Assembly: GCA_963777625.1 (NCBI GenBank)
Contig: CAVZRO010000019.1
Span: 124,001 to 188,000 of the forward strand
Length of the DNA stretch: 64,000 nucleotides
Reading direction: 5' to 3'
Source of the DNA: DATDIC01 sp963777625
GTDB taxonomy: Bacteria; Pseudomonadota; Alphaproteobacteria; Acetobacterales; Acetobacteraceae
Both the position numbers and the translations under genes were made by a program. This document shows positions 16,652 through 25,220 of this stretch, in pieces. How positions within the stretch are numbered: position 1 is the stretch's first letter; every line of letters begins with the position of its first letter. Under the pieces are notes generated by a model. That model was not told where the DNA came from and searched no databases. It saw nothing but the letters and a program-made list of their open reading frames with translations.

Positions 16652-17317
16652 CTACGTGGCGTTCCGTGCCAGCCCCTCAAGAATCGAGGCGATCTGCCCG
16701 GCGACGCCGTCGATGGCCGCCATGCCGTCAACCCCGTAATATAGCCCTTGCGCCCGGTAATGCGGCAAAATCGGTGCGGTCTGCCGGTGATAGGCATCAA
16801 GCCGGGCCGCAACCGTCGCCCGATTGTCGTCAGCCCTGCGAACGAATTCCCGGCTCCCGCAGACGTCGCATATGCCAGCCACCTTGGTCGGCTTGAATCG
16901 GTCGTGGTAGCCGGCGCCGCACTTCGCGCAGGTGAAGCGCCCGGCCACCCTTTCGACCAGGGCATCGTCATCGACCTCGAGCTCGATCACCGCGTCCAGT
17001 CGCAGCCGCCGCTCTGCAAGCAGCCGGTCCAGCGCCTCTGCCTGCGGGACGGTGCGGGGAAATCCGTCCAGGATGAAGCCTTTCGCACAATCCGGCCGAT
17101 TGATCCGCTCGCCCAGCATGCGGATAATGATGTCGTCGGAGACGAGCTGGCCGGATTCCATGACCGCCTTCGCCTCCCGCCCGATCGGAGAGCCGGCCGC
17201 AACTTCGGCTCGCAACATGTCACCCGTGCTGATCTGGGCGATGCCGTAGCGTTCTTCCAGACGCTTCGCCTGCGTGCCTTTCCCGGCTCCCGGCGGTCCG
17301 AGCAGGATCAGGATCAT
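16652..17317 (-). CDS. adk: Adenylate kinase (zinc-binding LID form)
   Basis: Interconverts ATP plus AMP with two ADP; essential. The 221 residues begin with the P-loop GPPGAGKGTQ at residue 7. The AMP-binding region (STGDMLRAEVAAG) and DGFPRT follow. The long LID carries a four-cysteine zinc site, CAKC...CDVC. It follows secY by 94 bp at the distal end of the spc block, the usual position in bacteria. The genes rpsM, rpsK, rpoA and rplQ, which normally come next, are absent; a convergent gene follows instead. Confidence 0.96.
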   Translation of the reverse strand: MILILLGPPGAGKGTQAKRLEERYGIAQISTGDMLRAEVAAGSPIGREAKAVMESGQLVSDDIIIRMLGERINRPDCAKGFILDGFPRTVPQAEALDRLLAERRLRLDAVIELEVDDDALVERVAGRFTCAKCGAGYHDRFKPTKVAGICDVCGSREFVRRADDNRATVAARLDAYHRQTAPILPHYRAQGLYYGVDGMAAIDGVAGQIASILEGLARNAT

Positions 17318-17411
17318 CGCGCCATCCCATGGCGGAGGCTCGTCGCAGACAGGCCCGCCTTGGCGACTTGCGGACCGCTATTGGCCTTTTCTGCTTCCCC
17401 CCGTCCGACCT

Positions 17412-18752
17412 TCATCGTCGGCCCCGCACCTTCGCCTTGCGGATCAGGCCCTCATACTGATGCGCCAGCAGATGCGACTGGATCTGCGTGACCGTGTCCA
17501 TGGTGACCGAAACGACAATCAGGATCGAGGTGCCACCAAAATAGAACGGCAGGCCGTAGTCGCTGATCAGCAGTTCCGGCAGCAGGCACACGGCGGCCAG
17601 ATAGATGCCGCCAACCGCGGTCAGCCTTGTCAGCACGTAGTCGAAATACTCGGCCGTTGCGCTGCCCGGCCGGATGCCGGGAACGAACCCGCCATATTTC
17701 TTCAGGTTGTCTGCGGTTTCCTGTGGGTTGAACACGACGGCGGTATAGAAGAACGAGAAGAAGATGATCATCGCCGCATACATGACCATATAGAGCGGCG
17801 TACCATGCCCCAATTGCTGGGACAGGAACTGTAGCCACCCCGACCCACCACCACCGGAAAAGCCGGCGATCGTAGCCGGGATCAGCAGGATCGAGCTGGC
17901 GAAGATCGGGGGAATAACACCCGATGTGTTTATCTTCAGCGGCATATGGGTGGAATCGCCGCCGAACATGCGGCTGCCGACCTGCCGCTTCGGATATTGT
18001 ACCGGAACCCGCCGGTAAGCGCGCTCGATGAACACGATGAATGCCACCACCGCGACCGCCAGCACGAAGAAGCCGATGATGAAAATCGTCGAAAGCGCGC
18101 CGGTACGACCCAGCTCCAGCAGATTTGCCAGGGCGGTCGGCAGGTTCGCCACGATGCCAGCCATGATGATCAGGCTGGTGCCGTTTCCGACGCCCCGGGC
18201 GGTGATCTGCTCGCCCACCCACATCAGGAACATCGTGCCGCCAACCAGCGTCACCACGGCGGTAAACAGGAACGCGAACCCGGGATTGACGACCGCCGAG
18301 CCGGCATCGCCACGCATACTCTCCAATCCCAGCGCAATACCGTAGGACTGCACCAACGCAATCGCCACCGTAAGGTAGCGCGTGTACTGGTTGAGCTTGA
18401 TCCGCCCCTGCTCGCCTTCCTTCTTCAGCGCCTCCAGGGACGGCACCGCGGCGGTCATGAGCTGGATGATGATGCTGGCGCTGATGTAGGGCATGATGTT
18501 CAGCGCGAACACGGTCATACGCCGCAGCGCCCCGCCGGTGAACATGTCGAACATGCCGAGTATGCCGCCGCCGTGCTGCTGCAGCAGTTGCGCCATGACC
18601 GACGCATCGACGCCGGGCACCGGAATGTACGTGCCCAGCCGATAGATAATCAGCGCACCAAGAGTGAACCAGATACGCCGCTTGAGCTCGGTCGCCTTCG
18701 ACAGAACGCCGAGATTCAGATTGGCTGCAAGCTGTTCGGCCGCTGAGGCCAT
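17412..18752 (-). CDS. secY: Preprotein translocase subunit SecY
   Basis: Central pore of the SecYEG translocon in the inner membrane. The 446 residues carry about ten membrane helices, with conserved LGTYIPVPGVD, FALNIMPYISASIIIQL, RIKLNQYTRYLT and the C-terminal cytosolic loop and tail (HQYEGLIRKAKVRGRR). It is the penultimate gene of the spc block, 63 bp after rplO. Confidence 0.97.
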   Translation of the reverse strand: MASAAEQLAANLNLGVLSKATELKRRIWFTLGALIIYRLGTYIPVPGVDASVMAQLLQQHGGGILGMFDMFTGGALRRMTVFALNIMPYISASIIIQLMTAAVPSLEALKKEGEQGRIKLNQYTRYLTVAIALVQSYGIALGLESMRGDAGSAVVNPGFAFLFTAVVTLVGGTMFLMWVGEQITARGVGNGTSLIIMAGIVANLPTALANLLELGRTGALSTIFIIGFFVLAVAVVAFIVFIERAYRRVPVQYPKRQVGSRMFGGDSTHMPLKINTSGVIPPIFASSILLIPATIAGFSGGGGSGWLQFLSQQLGHGTPLYMVMYAAMIIFFSFFYTAVVFNPQETADNLKKYGGFVPGIRPGSATAEYFDYVLTRLTAVGGIYLAAVCLLPELLISDYGLPFYFGGTSILIVVSVTMDTVTQIQSHLLAHQYEGLIRKAKVRGRR

Positions 18753-18815
18753 AGGCAGATTCCCACCAATGAGCGTCCGGGCACGACCAGATGCGGGCGT
18801 CCGCTGACGCTGTGT

Positions 18816-19310
18816 TTAAGCCCCGGCGGGGTCCTGGGCAACCTCGCGCACAACCGTGGTAGTCACCGTCCCGCCCGCCTTTTGTACTGCTTCGATCGCC
18901 GCCGCCGAGGCCCCGGACACAGTGACCGTGATCGCCCGACTGATCTCTCCTTTGGCCAGCAGACGCACGCCGGCGATTTTTCTTCCACCGGCCAGGCCGG
19001 CTTCACGCAGCACGGCCTCGGTGATCGGCTGGTCGGCATCGATCCGCCCTGCCGCGATTGCCGCCTCCAGGGTACCCAGGTTAACCGCCGCATAGATTTT
19101 GCGGAACGGGTTGAAGAACCCGCGCTTGGGCAGTCGCCGATAGATCGGCATCTGGCCGCCCTCGAAGCCGTTCAACGCCACGCCGGTACGCGCCTTCTGG
19201 CCCTTGACGCCCTTGCCGGAGGTCTTGCCCTTGCCCGATCCGATACCGCGGCCCAGTCGCTTCGATTTCAGTCGCGCACCCGGATGGTCGCGCAGTTCGT
19301 TCAGTTTCAT
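18816..19310 (-). CDS. rplO: 50S ribosomal protein L15
   Basis: 23S rRNA-binding assembly protein, 164 residues. The N-terminal glycine/basic region (RLGRGIGSGKGKTSGKGVKG) and GFEGGQMPIYRRLPKRGF are diagnostic. The ATG overlaps the rpmD stop by four bases. Confidence 0.97.
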   Translation of the reverse strand: MKLNELRDHPGARLKSKRLGRGIGSGKGKTSGKGVKGQKARTGVALNGFEGGQMPIYRRLPKRGFFNPFRKIYAAVNLGTLEAAIAAGRIDADQPITEAVLREAGLAGGRKIAGVRLLAKGEISRAITVTVSGASAAAIEAVQKAGGTVTTTVVREVAQDPAGA

Positions 19311-19510
19311 GGCGATGCGTCCTCCACCTTGAGAAGGTGCGCCACTTTGCGGATCATCCCCCGCACTGAGGGGGTATCCTCCAGCTCACGCGTGCGGTGC
19401 AGTTTCCCCAGCCCCAGCCCGCGCAGCGTCTCGGCCTGGCCAGGCTTGCGCCCGGCCCCCGAACCGATCTGCGTCACCCGGACGCGCTTTCCTGTCTCGA
19501 TCTCAGGCAT
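19307..19510 (-). CDS. rpmD: 50S ribosomal protein L30
   Basis: 67 residues with the L30 core RVTQIGSGAGRKPGQAETLR and GLGKLHRTRELEDTPSVRGM. The ATG at 19510 lies inside the last codons of rpsE (8-base overlap), a normal spc arrangement. A longer in-frame reading runs upstream but has no L30 character. Confidence 0.95.
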   Translation of the reverse strand: MPEIETGKRVRVTQIGSGAGRKPGQAETLRGLGLGKLHRTRELEDTPSVRGMIRKVAHLLKVEDASP

Positions 19511-20087
19511 TCGACTGAGCCTCCGGTTCCGGCGTGGCTTCCCGCCGCGGGCCGAACAACTCAGCCACCTTCTTGCCGCGACGGTTGGCAACCGAGCGCG
19601 GGGAGGCGCAACTGCCGAGTGCAGCGAAGGTGGCCTTGACCATGTTGTGCGGATTGCGGCTGCCCAGCGACTTGGCCACGACATCGCCGATGCCGAGAGA
19701 TTCGAACACCGCGCGCAACGGACCACCGGCGATGATGCCCGTGCCAGCCGAGGCGGAACGCAGCACGACGTTACCGGCCCCATAGCGGCCCTGGACGTCG
19801 TGATGCAGGGTACGACCCTCCTTCATCGGTACGCGGATCATGCCGCGCTTGGCGCGCTCAGTCGCTTTGCGGATCGCCTCCGGCACCTCGCGCGCCTTGC
19901 CGGCACCATAGCCAACTCGGCCCTTCTGGTCGCCCACGACGACCAGCGCGGCGAACGCGAAACGACGGCCGCCCTTCACGACTTTGGCCACCCGGTTGAT
20001 GGTGACCAGCTTGTCAATGATGCCGTCATCGCTGTCCCGGTCGCCGTCGCGCTCCCGGCGCCGTCCTTCACGCGGTTCACGTGCCAT
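19503..20087 (-). CDS. rpsE: 30S ribosomal protein S5
   Basis: 194 residues. The N-terminal double-stranded RNA-binding domain (DGIIDKLVTINRVAKVVKGG, FAALVVVGDQKGRVGYGAGK) and the C-terminal domain (GTGIIAGGPLRAVFESLGI, DVVAKSLGSRNPHNMVKATF) are complete. The first 18 residues are strongly charged (REPREGRRRERDGDRD). S5 shapes decoding fidelity near S4 and S8. Confidence 0.97.
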   Translation of the reverse strand: MAREPREGRRRERDGDRDSDDGIIDKLVTINRVAKVVKGGRRFAFAALVVVGDQKGRVGYGAGKAREVPEAIRKATERAKRGMIRVPMKEGRTLHHDVQGRYGAGNVVLRSASAGTGIIAGGPLRAVFESLGIGDVVAKSLGSRNPHNMVKATFAALGSCASPRSVANRRGKKVAELFGPRREATPEPEAQSNA

Positions 20088-20099
20088 CGGTCAGATCCT

Positions 20100-20462
20100 T
20101 CAGAACGCCAACCCGCCTTCGCGGGCAGCATCGGCCAGCGCCTTGACGCGGCCGTGATAAAGATAAGCACCACGGTCAAACACGACATCCTTGATGCCCG
20201 CGGCAACAGCCCGTTCGGCTACCAGCTTGCCGACGGCGGCGGCGGCGGCCTTGTCGGCCCCCGTGCGCAAAGCCTCGCGCAGGTCCTTGTCGAGCGAGGA
20301 GGCCGCGGCAACCGTGCGCCCGGCCGTATCGTCGATGATCTGCGCGTAGATGTGCTTGCTGGAGCGAAACACCGACAGACGCGGCCGGCCACTGGCCTTC
20401 TGCCGCAGCGAGAAGCGCACCCTCTCTCGTCGGCGATCGCGGAGTTGCTGGATGCCGCTCAT
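20100..20462 (-). CDS. rplR: 50S ribosomal protein L18
   Basis: 120-residue 5S rRNA-binding protein with RPRLSVFRSSKHIYAQIIDD, VAAASSLDKDLR and VVFDRGAYLYHGRVKALADA. The start overlaps the rplF stop by four bases. Confidence 0.96.
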   Translation of the reverse strand: MSGIQQLRDRRRERVRFSLRQKASGRPRLSVFRSSKHIYAQIIDDTAGRTVAAASSLDKDLREALRTGADKAAAAAVGKLVAERAVAAGIKDVVFDRGAYLYHGRVKALADAAREGGLAF

Positions 20463-20992
20463 TTCTTCTTGCCTTCCTTGCGCCGGATGGTCTCGTCGCT
20501 GTAGCGGATGCCCTTGCCCTTATACGGCTCCGGCGGCCGGAAGCCACGTATCTCGGCGGCTACCTGGCCGACCAGCCGCTTGTCCACGCCCTCCACCTTG
20601 ACCGCCGTTGGGCGTTCGCAGGTGATCTTGATGCCGTCCGGGATCGGAAACACGACGTCGTGCGAGAAACCCAGGTTCAGCACCAGGTTCTTGCCCTGCA
20701 CCGCGGCGCGATACCCCGTGCCGGTAATCTCCATGGAGCGGGAGAAGCCGGTCGCGACGCCACGGACCATGTTGGCGACATTGGCCCGTGTCGTGCCCCA
20801 CATCATGCGCGACTGACGCTCGTCACCGCGCGGCGTAACTGTGACCCGATCGCCCTCGACGCGCGCCTGTACCTGATCGGTCAGAGTCAGGCTGAGCTCG
20901 CCCAACCGCCCCTTGGCGGTCAGACGGTCGCCGGCAAGCGCCACCTGAACGCCGGACGGAATTTCGACCGGGTATTTGCCAACACGCGACAT
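20459..20992 (-). CDS. rplF: 50S ribosomal protein L6
   Basis: 177 residues with two L6 folds: SRVGKYPVEIPSGVQV at the start, and GTGYRAAVQGKNLVLNLGFS with GFRPPEPYKGKGIRYSDE near the end. The start at 20992 begins at the conserved SRVGKYP; upstream in-frame codons to 21052 are not conserved and overlap rpsH. Confidence 0.96.
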   Translation of the reverse strand: MSRVGKYPVEIPSGVQVALAGDRLTAKGRLGELSLTLTDQVQARVEGDRVTVTPRGDERQSRMMWGTTRANVANMVRGVATGFSRSMEITGTGYRAAVQGKNLVLNLGFSHDVVFPIPDGIKITCERPTAVKVEGVDKRLVGQVAAEIRGFRPPEPYKGKGIRYSDETIRRKEGKKK

Positions 20993-21036
20993 CAACGGCC
21001 CCCAGAAAAGCATCGAGGAAAACATCGAGCGGAACA

Positions 21037-21435
21037 TCAGAACACGCGACACAGAACCTCGCCCCCGACATTGGCCGCGCGGGCCTCGGAGTCGCTCATA
21101 ACGCCCCTCGGCGTGGAAAGAATGGAGACCCCAAGCCCGGCATAGACTCGCGGCAGCTCCTTGATTTTGGAATATACGCGACGACCCGGCGTGGAGACGC
21201 GGTGGATCTCCTTGATGACTGGTTCGCCTTCGTTATATTTCAGCTCGATCCGAAGCTGCGCCACGCCAGGCCGCAACTCCTCGGCCGAGAAGCCGCGGAT
21301 GTAACCTTCACGGCGCAATACATCCAGCACGTTGGCGCGCAGCTTGGACGCCGGGGCAACACAGCTGGAATGCCGGGAATGCTGAGCGTTGCGGATACGG
21401 GTGAGCATGTCACCCAGGGGATCGGACATCGACAT
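21037..21435 (-). CDS. rpsH: 30S ribosomal protein S8
   Basis: 132 residues; binds helix 21 of 16S rRNA and regulates spc translation in E. coli. Diagnostic blocks are DPLGDMLTRIRNAQHSR, VLRREGYIRGF and STPRGVMSDSEARAANVGGE. It lies 9 bp after rpsN. Confidence 0.97.
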   Translation of the reverse strand: MSMSDPLGDMLTRIRNAQHSRHSSCVAPASKLRANVLDVLRREGYIRGFSAEELRPGVAQLRIELKYNEGEPVIKEIHRVSTPGRRVYSKIKELPRVYAGLGVSILSTPRGVMSDSEARAANVGGEVLCRVF

Positions 21436-21444
21436 CGTCGTCCC

Positions 21445-21750
21445 TCACCAACTCGCCTTGACGACACCAGGAATTTGCCCGGACGACGCGAGATCACGCA
21501 ACATGATGCGACACAGCTTGAACTTGCGGTAATTGCCGCGGCTGCGGCCGGTCAGCTCGCAGCGCAACCGCACCCGCACCGCCGCGCCATTGCGCGGCAA
21601 CTGGGCCAGCTTGAGCGAGGCATTGAACCGGTCCTCTACCGGCAGCGTGCGATCCATCATGATCGCCTTCAGTGCGCCACGCTTGCCCTTGTCACGCGCC
21701 GCCATGCGCTCGCGCATCTTGTTGCGATTGACCTGCGAGGTCTTGGCCAT
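21445..21750 (-). CDS. rpsN: 30S ribosomal protein S14 (long, non-zinc form)
   Basis: 101 residues, the long form lacking the CxxC zinc motifs. The C-terminal core RCELTGRSRGNYRKFKLCRI and LASSGQIPGVVKASW are conserved. It sits between rplE and rpsH as usual. Confidence 0.97.
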   Translation of the reverse strand: MAKTSQVNRNKMRERMAARDKGKRGALKAIMMDRTLPVEDRFNASLKLAQLPRNGAAVRVRLRCELTGRSRGNYRKFKLCRIMLRDLASSGQIPGVVKASW

Positions 21751-21805
21751 TCTGTTCTCTACCTCCGGAACCCTTCAGGATCTGTCCTGCGGTCTTCCAA
21801 AAAAT

Positions 21806-22504
21806 TCAGCTGGCGAACGGCAAGTCGAAGGCCTTGAGCAGCGCCTTCGCCTCAGCGTCCGTCTTCGCCGTGGTCACAAACACCACATCCATGCCGCGAA
21901 TTGCATCGACACGGTCATAGTTGATTTCCGGAAATACGATCTGTTCCTTCAACCCCATGGCGAAGTTGCCTCGCCCGTCGAACCCCTTGCCCTGGATGCC
22001 GCGAAAGTCACGCACCCGCGGCAGCGCAATGGTGAGCAGTCGGTCCATGAACTCATACATGCGCGCCTTGCGCAACGTCACCTTGCAGCCAATCGGCAGC
22101 CCCTTGCGGATCTTAAATCCGGCGATCGCCTTTTTGGCCAGCGTCTTTACCGGCTTCTGCCCACTGATCGCGGTCAATTCGGCAACCGCATTGTCGAGTA
22201 TCTTCTGATCCCCGGTAGCCTCGCCGACGCCCATGTTCAGCACGATCTTCTCCAGCCTGGGCACCTGCATCGGGTTCTTGTAGCCAAACTCCTCCGTCAG
22301 CTTCGGCCGTACCTCGTCCAGGTACCTGCGCCGCAGGCGCGGCATTTCGGCGGGTGATGCGGCCGGTGCTTCCACGCCGACACGCGGCGCTTCGGCCCGC
22401 TCGCGGGCTGCTTCCTTGCGCGAGGGCGGCGCACCGCGATTCTGCTGGCCCTGCCCCTTGGCCGGGGCGGCGCCCTTCTTTGGCGGGTTCTTGGTTCCGC
22501 TCAT
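21806..22504 (-). CDS. rplE: 50S ribosomal protein L5 with N-terminal extension
   Basis: 5S rRNA-binding protein with the L5 core from residue 54: RLRRRYLDEVRPKLTEEFGY, KIVLNMGVGEA, RDFRGIQGKGFDGRGNFAMG. The first 53 residues are an Ala/Pro/Lys/Glu-rich, low-complexity extension not seen in ordinary L5 of about 179 residues. The start at 22504 is preferred because a GAGG ribosome site lies just upstream and it begins one base after the rplX stop; the internal ATG at 22345 has no such site. Chain length would be 232. Confidence 0.93.
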   Translation of the reverse strand: MSGTKNPPKKGAAPAKGQGQQNRGAPPSRKEAARERAEAPRVGVEAPAASPAEMPRLRRRYLDEVRPKLTEEFGYKNPMQVPRLEKIVLNMGVGEATGDQKILDNAVAELTAISGQKPVKTLAKKAIAGFKIRKGLPIGCKVTLRKARMYEFMDRLLTIALPRVRDFRGIQGKGFDGRGNFAMGLKEQIVFPEINYDRVDAIRGMDVVFVTTAKTDAEAKALLKAFDLPFAS

Positions 22505-22505
22505 C

Positions 22506-22826
22506 TCATGCCTCGATTGGCTGACCGGTCGATTTGGCGATGCGAACCTTCCGGCCGTCCTCCAGGATACGGAAGCCGACCTTGGTCGGCTCCTCGGTCT
22601 TCGGGTCGATCAGCTTCAGGTTCGACAGATGGATCGTGGCTTCCTGGCGCACGATCCCACCGGGATTGCCAATGCCGCTCGGCTTGGTGTGCCTGGTCGC
22701 CACGTTCACCCCTTGCACCAGCGCCCGCGCGGCCTTCGGGAACACACGCAGCACCTCGCCACGGCGGCCCTTGCTCGCGCCGGTGATCACCACCACCGTG
22801 TCGCCCCGGCGGATGCGCGCAGCCAT
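22506..22826 (-). CDS. rplX: 50S ribosomal protein L24
   Basis: 106-residue assembly initiator with the KOW motif RIRRGDTVVVITGASKGRRG, then NVATRHTKPS and GGIVRQEATIHLSNLKLIDP. The ATG at 22826 shares one base with the rplN stop. Confidence 0.96.
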   Translation of the reverse strand: MAARIRRGDTVVVITGASKGRRGEVLRVFPKAARALVQGVNVATRHTKPSGIGNPGGIVRQEATIHLSNLKLIDPKTEEPTKVGFRILEDGRKVRIAKSTGQPIEA

Positions 22827-23194
22827 CAGATCACCTCCGGCGCAAGCGAGATGATCTTCATGAACTTCCGCCCGCGCAGTTCCCGCACAACCGGGCCAAA
22901 GATACGCGTGCCGATCGGCTCCTGCTGCTTGGTGATCAGCACCGCGGCATTGCGGTCGAAGCGGATCGCGGAACCATCCTGGCGGCGCACCGGAAAGGAC
23001 GTGCGCACGATCACTGCCTGGTGCACGTCGCCCTTCTTCACCTTGCCGCGGGGGATCGCTTCCTTCACCGACACCACGATGACATCCCCCACCGAGGCGG
23101 TCTTGCGCTTCGAGCCACCCAGCACCTTGATGCACTGCACTCGGCGCGCGCCGGAATTGTCAGCGACATCGAGATTGGTTTCCGGATGAATCAT
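22826..23194 (-). CDS. rplN: 50S ribosomal protein L14
   Basis: 122 residues beginning MIHPETNLDVADNSGARRVQ, with GSKRKTASVGDVIVVSVKEA and FGPVVRELRGRKFMKIISLA. It overlaps the rpsQ stop by four bases and contacts the 30S subunit in the ribosome. Confidence 0.97.
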   Translation of the reverse strand: MIHPETNLDVADNSGARRVQCIKVLGGSKRKTASVGDVIVVSVKEAIPRGKVKKGDVHQAVIVRTSFPVRRQDGSAIRFDRNAAVLITKQQEPIGTRIFGPVVRELRGRKFMKIISLAPEVI

Positions 23195-23487
23195 GCGGTC
23201 GCTCCTTCACCGGTTATCGGCGTGGCGCCGACCGGCTGGCCCGCCATCGGCTCACCGTTCCGCTCGATCACCAGCCACGACTTGCGCTTGCTGATGGGAC
23301 GGCATTCCTCGATGCGCACGAGGTCGCCGATCTGGCATTGGTTGGCCTCGTCATGCGCGGCGTATTTCTTCGAGCGCCGGATGAACTTCTTGTAAATCGG
23401 GTGCATCACGCGACGATCGACCAGGACCGTCACGGTCTTGTCCATCTTGTCGCTGGTCACCCGACCGATCAGAACGCGCCTGGGCAT
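23191..23487 (-). CDS. rpsQ: 30S ribosomal protein S17
   Basis: 98 residues; the S17 core (RVLIGRVTSDKMDKTVTVLV, HPIYKKFIRRSKKYAAHDE, GDLVRIEECRPISKRKSW) is followed by a short Gly/Ala/Pro tail (about 18 residues) beyond the usual end. It binds 16S helix 11. Confidence 0.96.
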   Translation of the reverse strand: MPRRVLIGRVTSDKMDKTVTVLVDRRVMHPIYKKFIRRSKKYAAHDEANQCQIGDLVRIEECRPISKRKSWLVIERNGEPMAGQPVGATPITGEGATA

Positions 23488-23500
23488 CGGTAATGGTCCT

Positions 23501-23722
23501 TCAAGTCGTCGCGGGAGCGCGCTTGCGCTCGCCGGTAATAGTCTTCACGCGCGCGATCTCGCGGCGAACCTGTTTGATGCGCGCGGTGCCCTCGGCTTGC
23601 CCGGTGGCACGTTGGAATCGCAGGTTGAATTGCTCTCGTCGGAGGTCGAGCAGCAGCGTCCCCAACTCATCCGGCGTCTTGGCGCGAATATCGGAAGCCT
23701 TGTTATGCGGCGTCTTGGCCAT
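23501..23722 (-). CDS. rpmC: 50S ribosomal protein L29
   Basis: 73-residue L29 with TPDELGTLLLDLRREQFNLR and QATGQAEGT/ARIKQVRREIARVKT-type blocks. Two adjacent ATGs exist; the one at 23722 overlaps the rplP stop, the other is three bases upstream. It lies near the peptide exit tunnel. Confidence 0.95.
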   Translation of the reverse strand: MAKTPHNKASDIRAKTPDELGTLLLDLRREQFNLRFQRATGQAEGTARIKQVRREIARVKTITGERKRAPATT

Positions 23723-24138
23723 CACACGTCTCCGATCCGCTGCACGATTTTGGTTTTGATCGGCAGCTTGGCGGCACCGAGCGTCAGGGCATCGCGCGCT
23801 GTATCGGCCGACACGCCGTCCAGCTCGAACATGATCCGGCCGGGCGCCACGCGGGCCACCCAGAATTCCGGGCTACCCTTACCGGAGCCCATGCGCACCT
23901 CGGCCGGCTTGATCGACACCGGAACGTCGGGGAAGATACGTATCCAAACGCGACCGGTGCGCTTCATGGCGCGGGTAATCGCGCGCCGCGCCGCTTCGAT
24001 CTGGCGGGCGGTGACGCGCTCCGGCTCCAGTGCCTTCAGCCCGTATGTGCCGAAATTAAGTTGCGTGCCCCCCTTGGCGTTGCCGTGGATGCGGCCCTTG
24101 TGCGCCTTGCGGAACTTGGTGCGTTTTGGTTGCAGCAT
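23722..24138 (-). CDS. rplP: 50S ribosomal protein L16
   Basis: 138 residues beginning MLQPKRTKFRKAHKGRIHGN, with RRAITRAMKRTGRVWIRIFP and RMGSGKGSPEFWVARVAPGR. It sits near the A-site finger. Six bases separate it from rpsC. Confidence 0.97.
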   Translation of the reverse strand: MLQPKRTKFRKAHKGRIHGNAKGGTQLNFGTYGLKALEPERVTARQIEAARRAITRAMKRTGRVWIRIFPDVPVSIKPAEVRMGSGKGSPEFWVARVAPGRIMFELDGVSADTARDALTLGAAKLPIKTKIVQRIGDV

Positions 24139-24144
24139 TGTCGG

Positions 24145-24822
24145 TTACCGTTGCGGTGCCTGTTCGGCGGCACGACGATCCTGCGCCGTCGGGTCGTGCG
24201 CCATGATCTCACCCTTGAACACCCACACCTTCACGCCGCAGGTGCCGTAGGTGGTCTTCGCCGTTGCCTGCCCGTAGTCGATATCGGCGCGCAGTGTGTG
24301 CAGCGGCACGCGGCCTTCGCGATACCACTCCACGCGGGCGATCTCCGCCCCTCCCAGCCGGCCGCCGCAGTTGATCCGAATGCCCTGTGCCCCAAGCCGC
24401 ATCGCCGACTGCACGGCACGCTTCATGGCGCGCCGGAACGCGACGCGGCGTTCGAGCTGCTGGGCGATGTTCTCGGCGACGAGCGTGGCATCGATCTCCG
24501 GCTTGCGGATTTCGACGATGTTCAGTGCGACCTCGGCCTTGGCCATCTTGCTGAGGTCCTTCTTCAGCACCTCGATGTCCTGGCCCTTTTTGCCGATCAC
24601 CACCCCCGGCCGCGCGGCATAGATGGTCACACGTGGCTTCTTCGCCGGCCGCTCGATCACCACGCGGGACACGCCGGCCCCGCGCAGCTTCTGCCGCAGA
24701 TGGCTGCGCAGCTTCAGGTCCTCGTGCAGCAGCGCCGAATAATCGTCGCCGGCGAACCAGCGGCTGTCCCAGGTGCGGTTGATGCCGAGCCGCAGTCCGA
24801 TCGGATTGACCTTGTGACCCAT
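24145..24822 (-). CDS. rpsC: 30S ribosomal protein S3
   Basis: 225 residues with GHKVNPIGLRLGINRTWDSR at the start, the KH domain GxxG loop in VVIGKKGQDIEVL, and the C-terminal RIEWYREGRVPLHTLRAD-like block. The start at 24822 shares one base with the rplV stop; upstream in-frame codons are inside rplV. Part of the mRNA entry site helicase. Confidence 0.96.
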   Translation of the reverse strand: MGHKVNPIGLRLGINRTWDSRWFAGDDYSALLHEDLKLRSHLRQKLRGAGVSRVVIERPAKKPRVTIYAARPGVVIGKKGQDIEVLKKDLSKMAKAEVALNIVEIRKPEIDATLVAENIAQQLERRVAFRRAMKRAVQSAMRLGAQGIRINCGGRLGGAEIARVEWYREGRVPLHTLRADIDYGQATAKTTYGTCGVKVWVFKGEIMAHDPTAQDRRAAEQAPQR

Positions 24823-25217
24823 TACGCGGCTTCCTTCCCGGATTGCTGTTCGCGTTCGGCAACCACGATCTTCAGGTGACTGAACCATTTCTCCACCCGA
24901 GACGCGCGCCCGCGCCCGCGGGCCTGGAACCGCCGCATCACGATGGCCCGACCGACCTCGGCCCGCGAAACGACCAGCCGATCGACATCCAGGTGGTGGT
25001 TGTTCTCGGCATTGGCGATCGCGCTTTCCAGCGTCTTCTTTACCTGTCCGGCGATACGCCGCTTGCTGAAAGTGAGCGTCGCGACCGCTTGCGCAGCCGG
25101 CAGATTTCGGATCATCGCCGCCACCAGGTTAAGCTTGCGCGGGCTGACGCGCACGTTGCGCAGAATGGCCTGCGCCTCGGTGTCGGCAAGCGCGCGGGGA
25201 TAGCCAGGTTTGCTCAT
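24822..25217 (-). CDS. rplV: 50S ribosomal protein L22
   Basis: 131 residues with VSPRKLNLVAAMIRNLPA and SAIANAENNHHLDVDRLVVS, and a tunnel-lining hairpin region (FQARGRGRASRVEKWFSHLK). The C-terminal tail (VVAEREQQSGKEAA) extends beyond the usual end by several residues. Confidence 0.96.
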   Translation of the reverse strand: MSKPGYPRALADTEAQAILRNVRVSPRKLNLVAAMIRNLPAAQAVATLTFSKRRIAGQVKKTLESAIANAENNHHLDVDRLVVSRAEVGRAIVMRRFQARGRGRASRVEKWFSHLKIVVAEREQQSGKEAA

Positions 25218-25220
25218 GGC

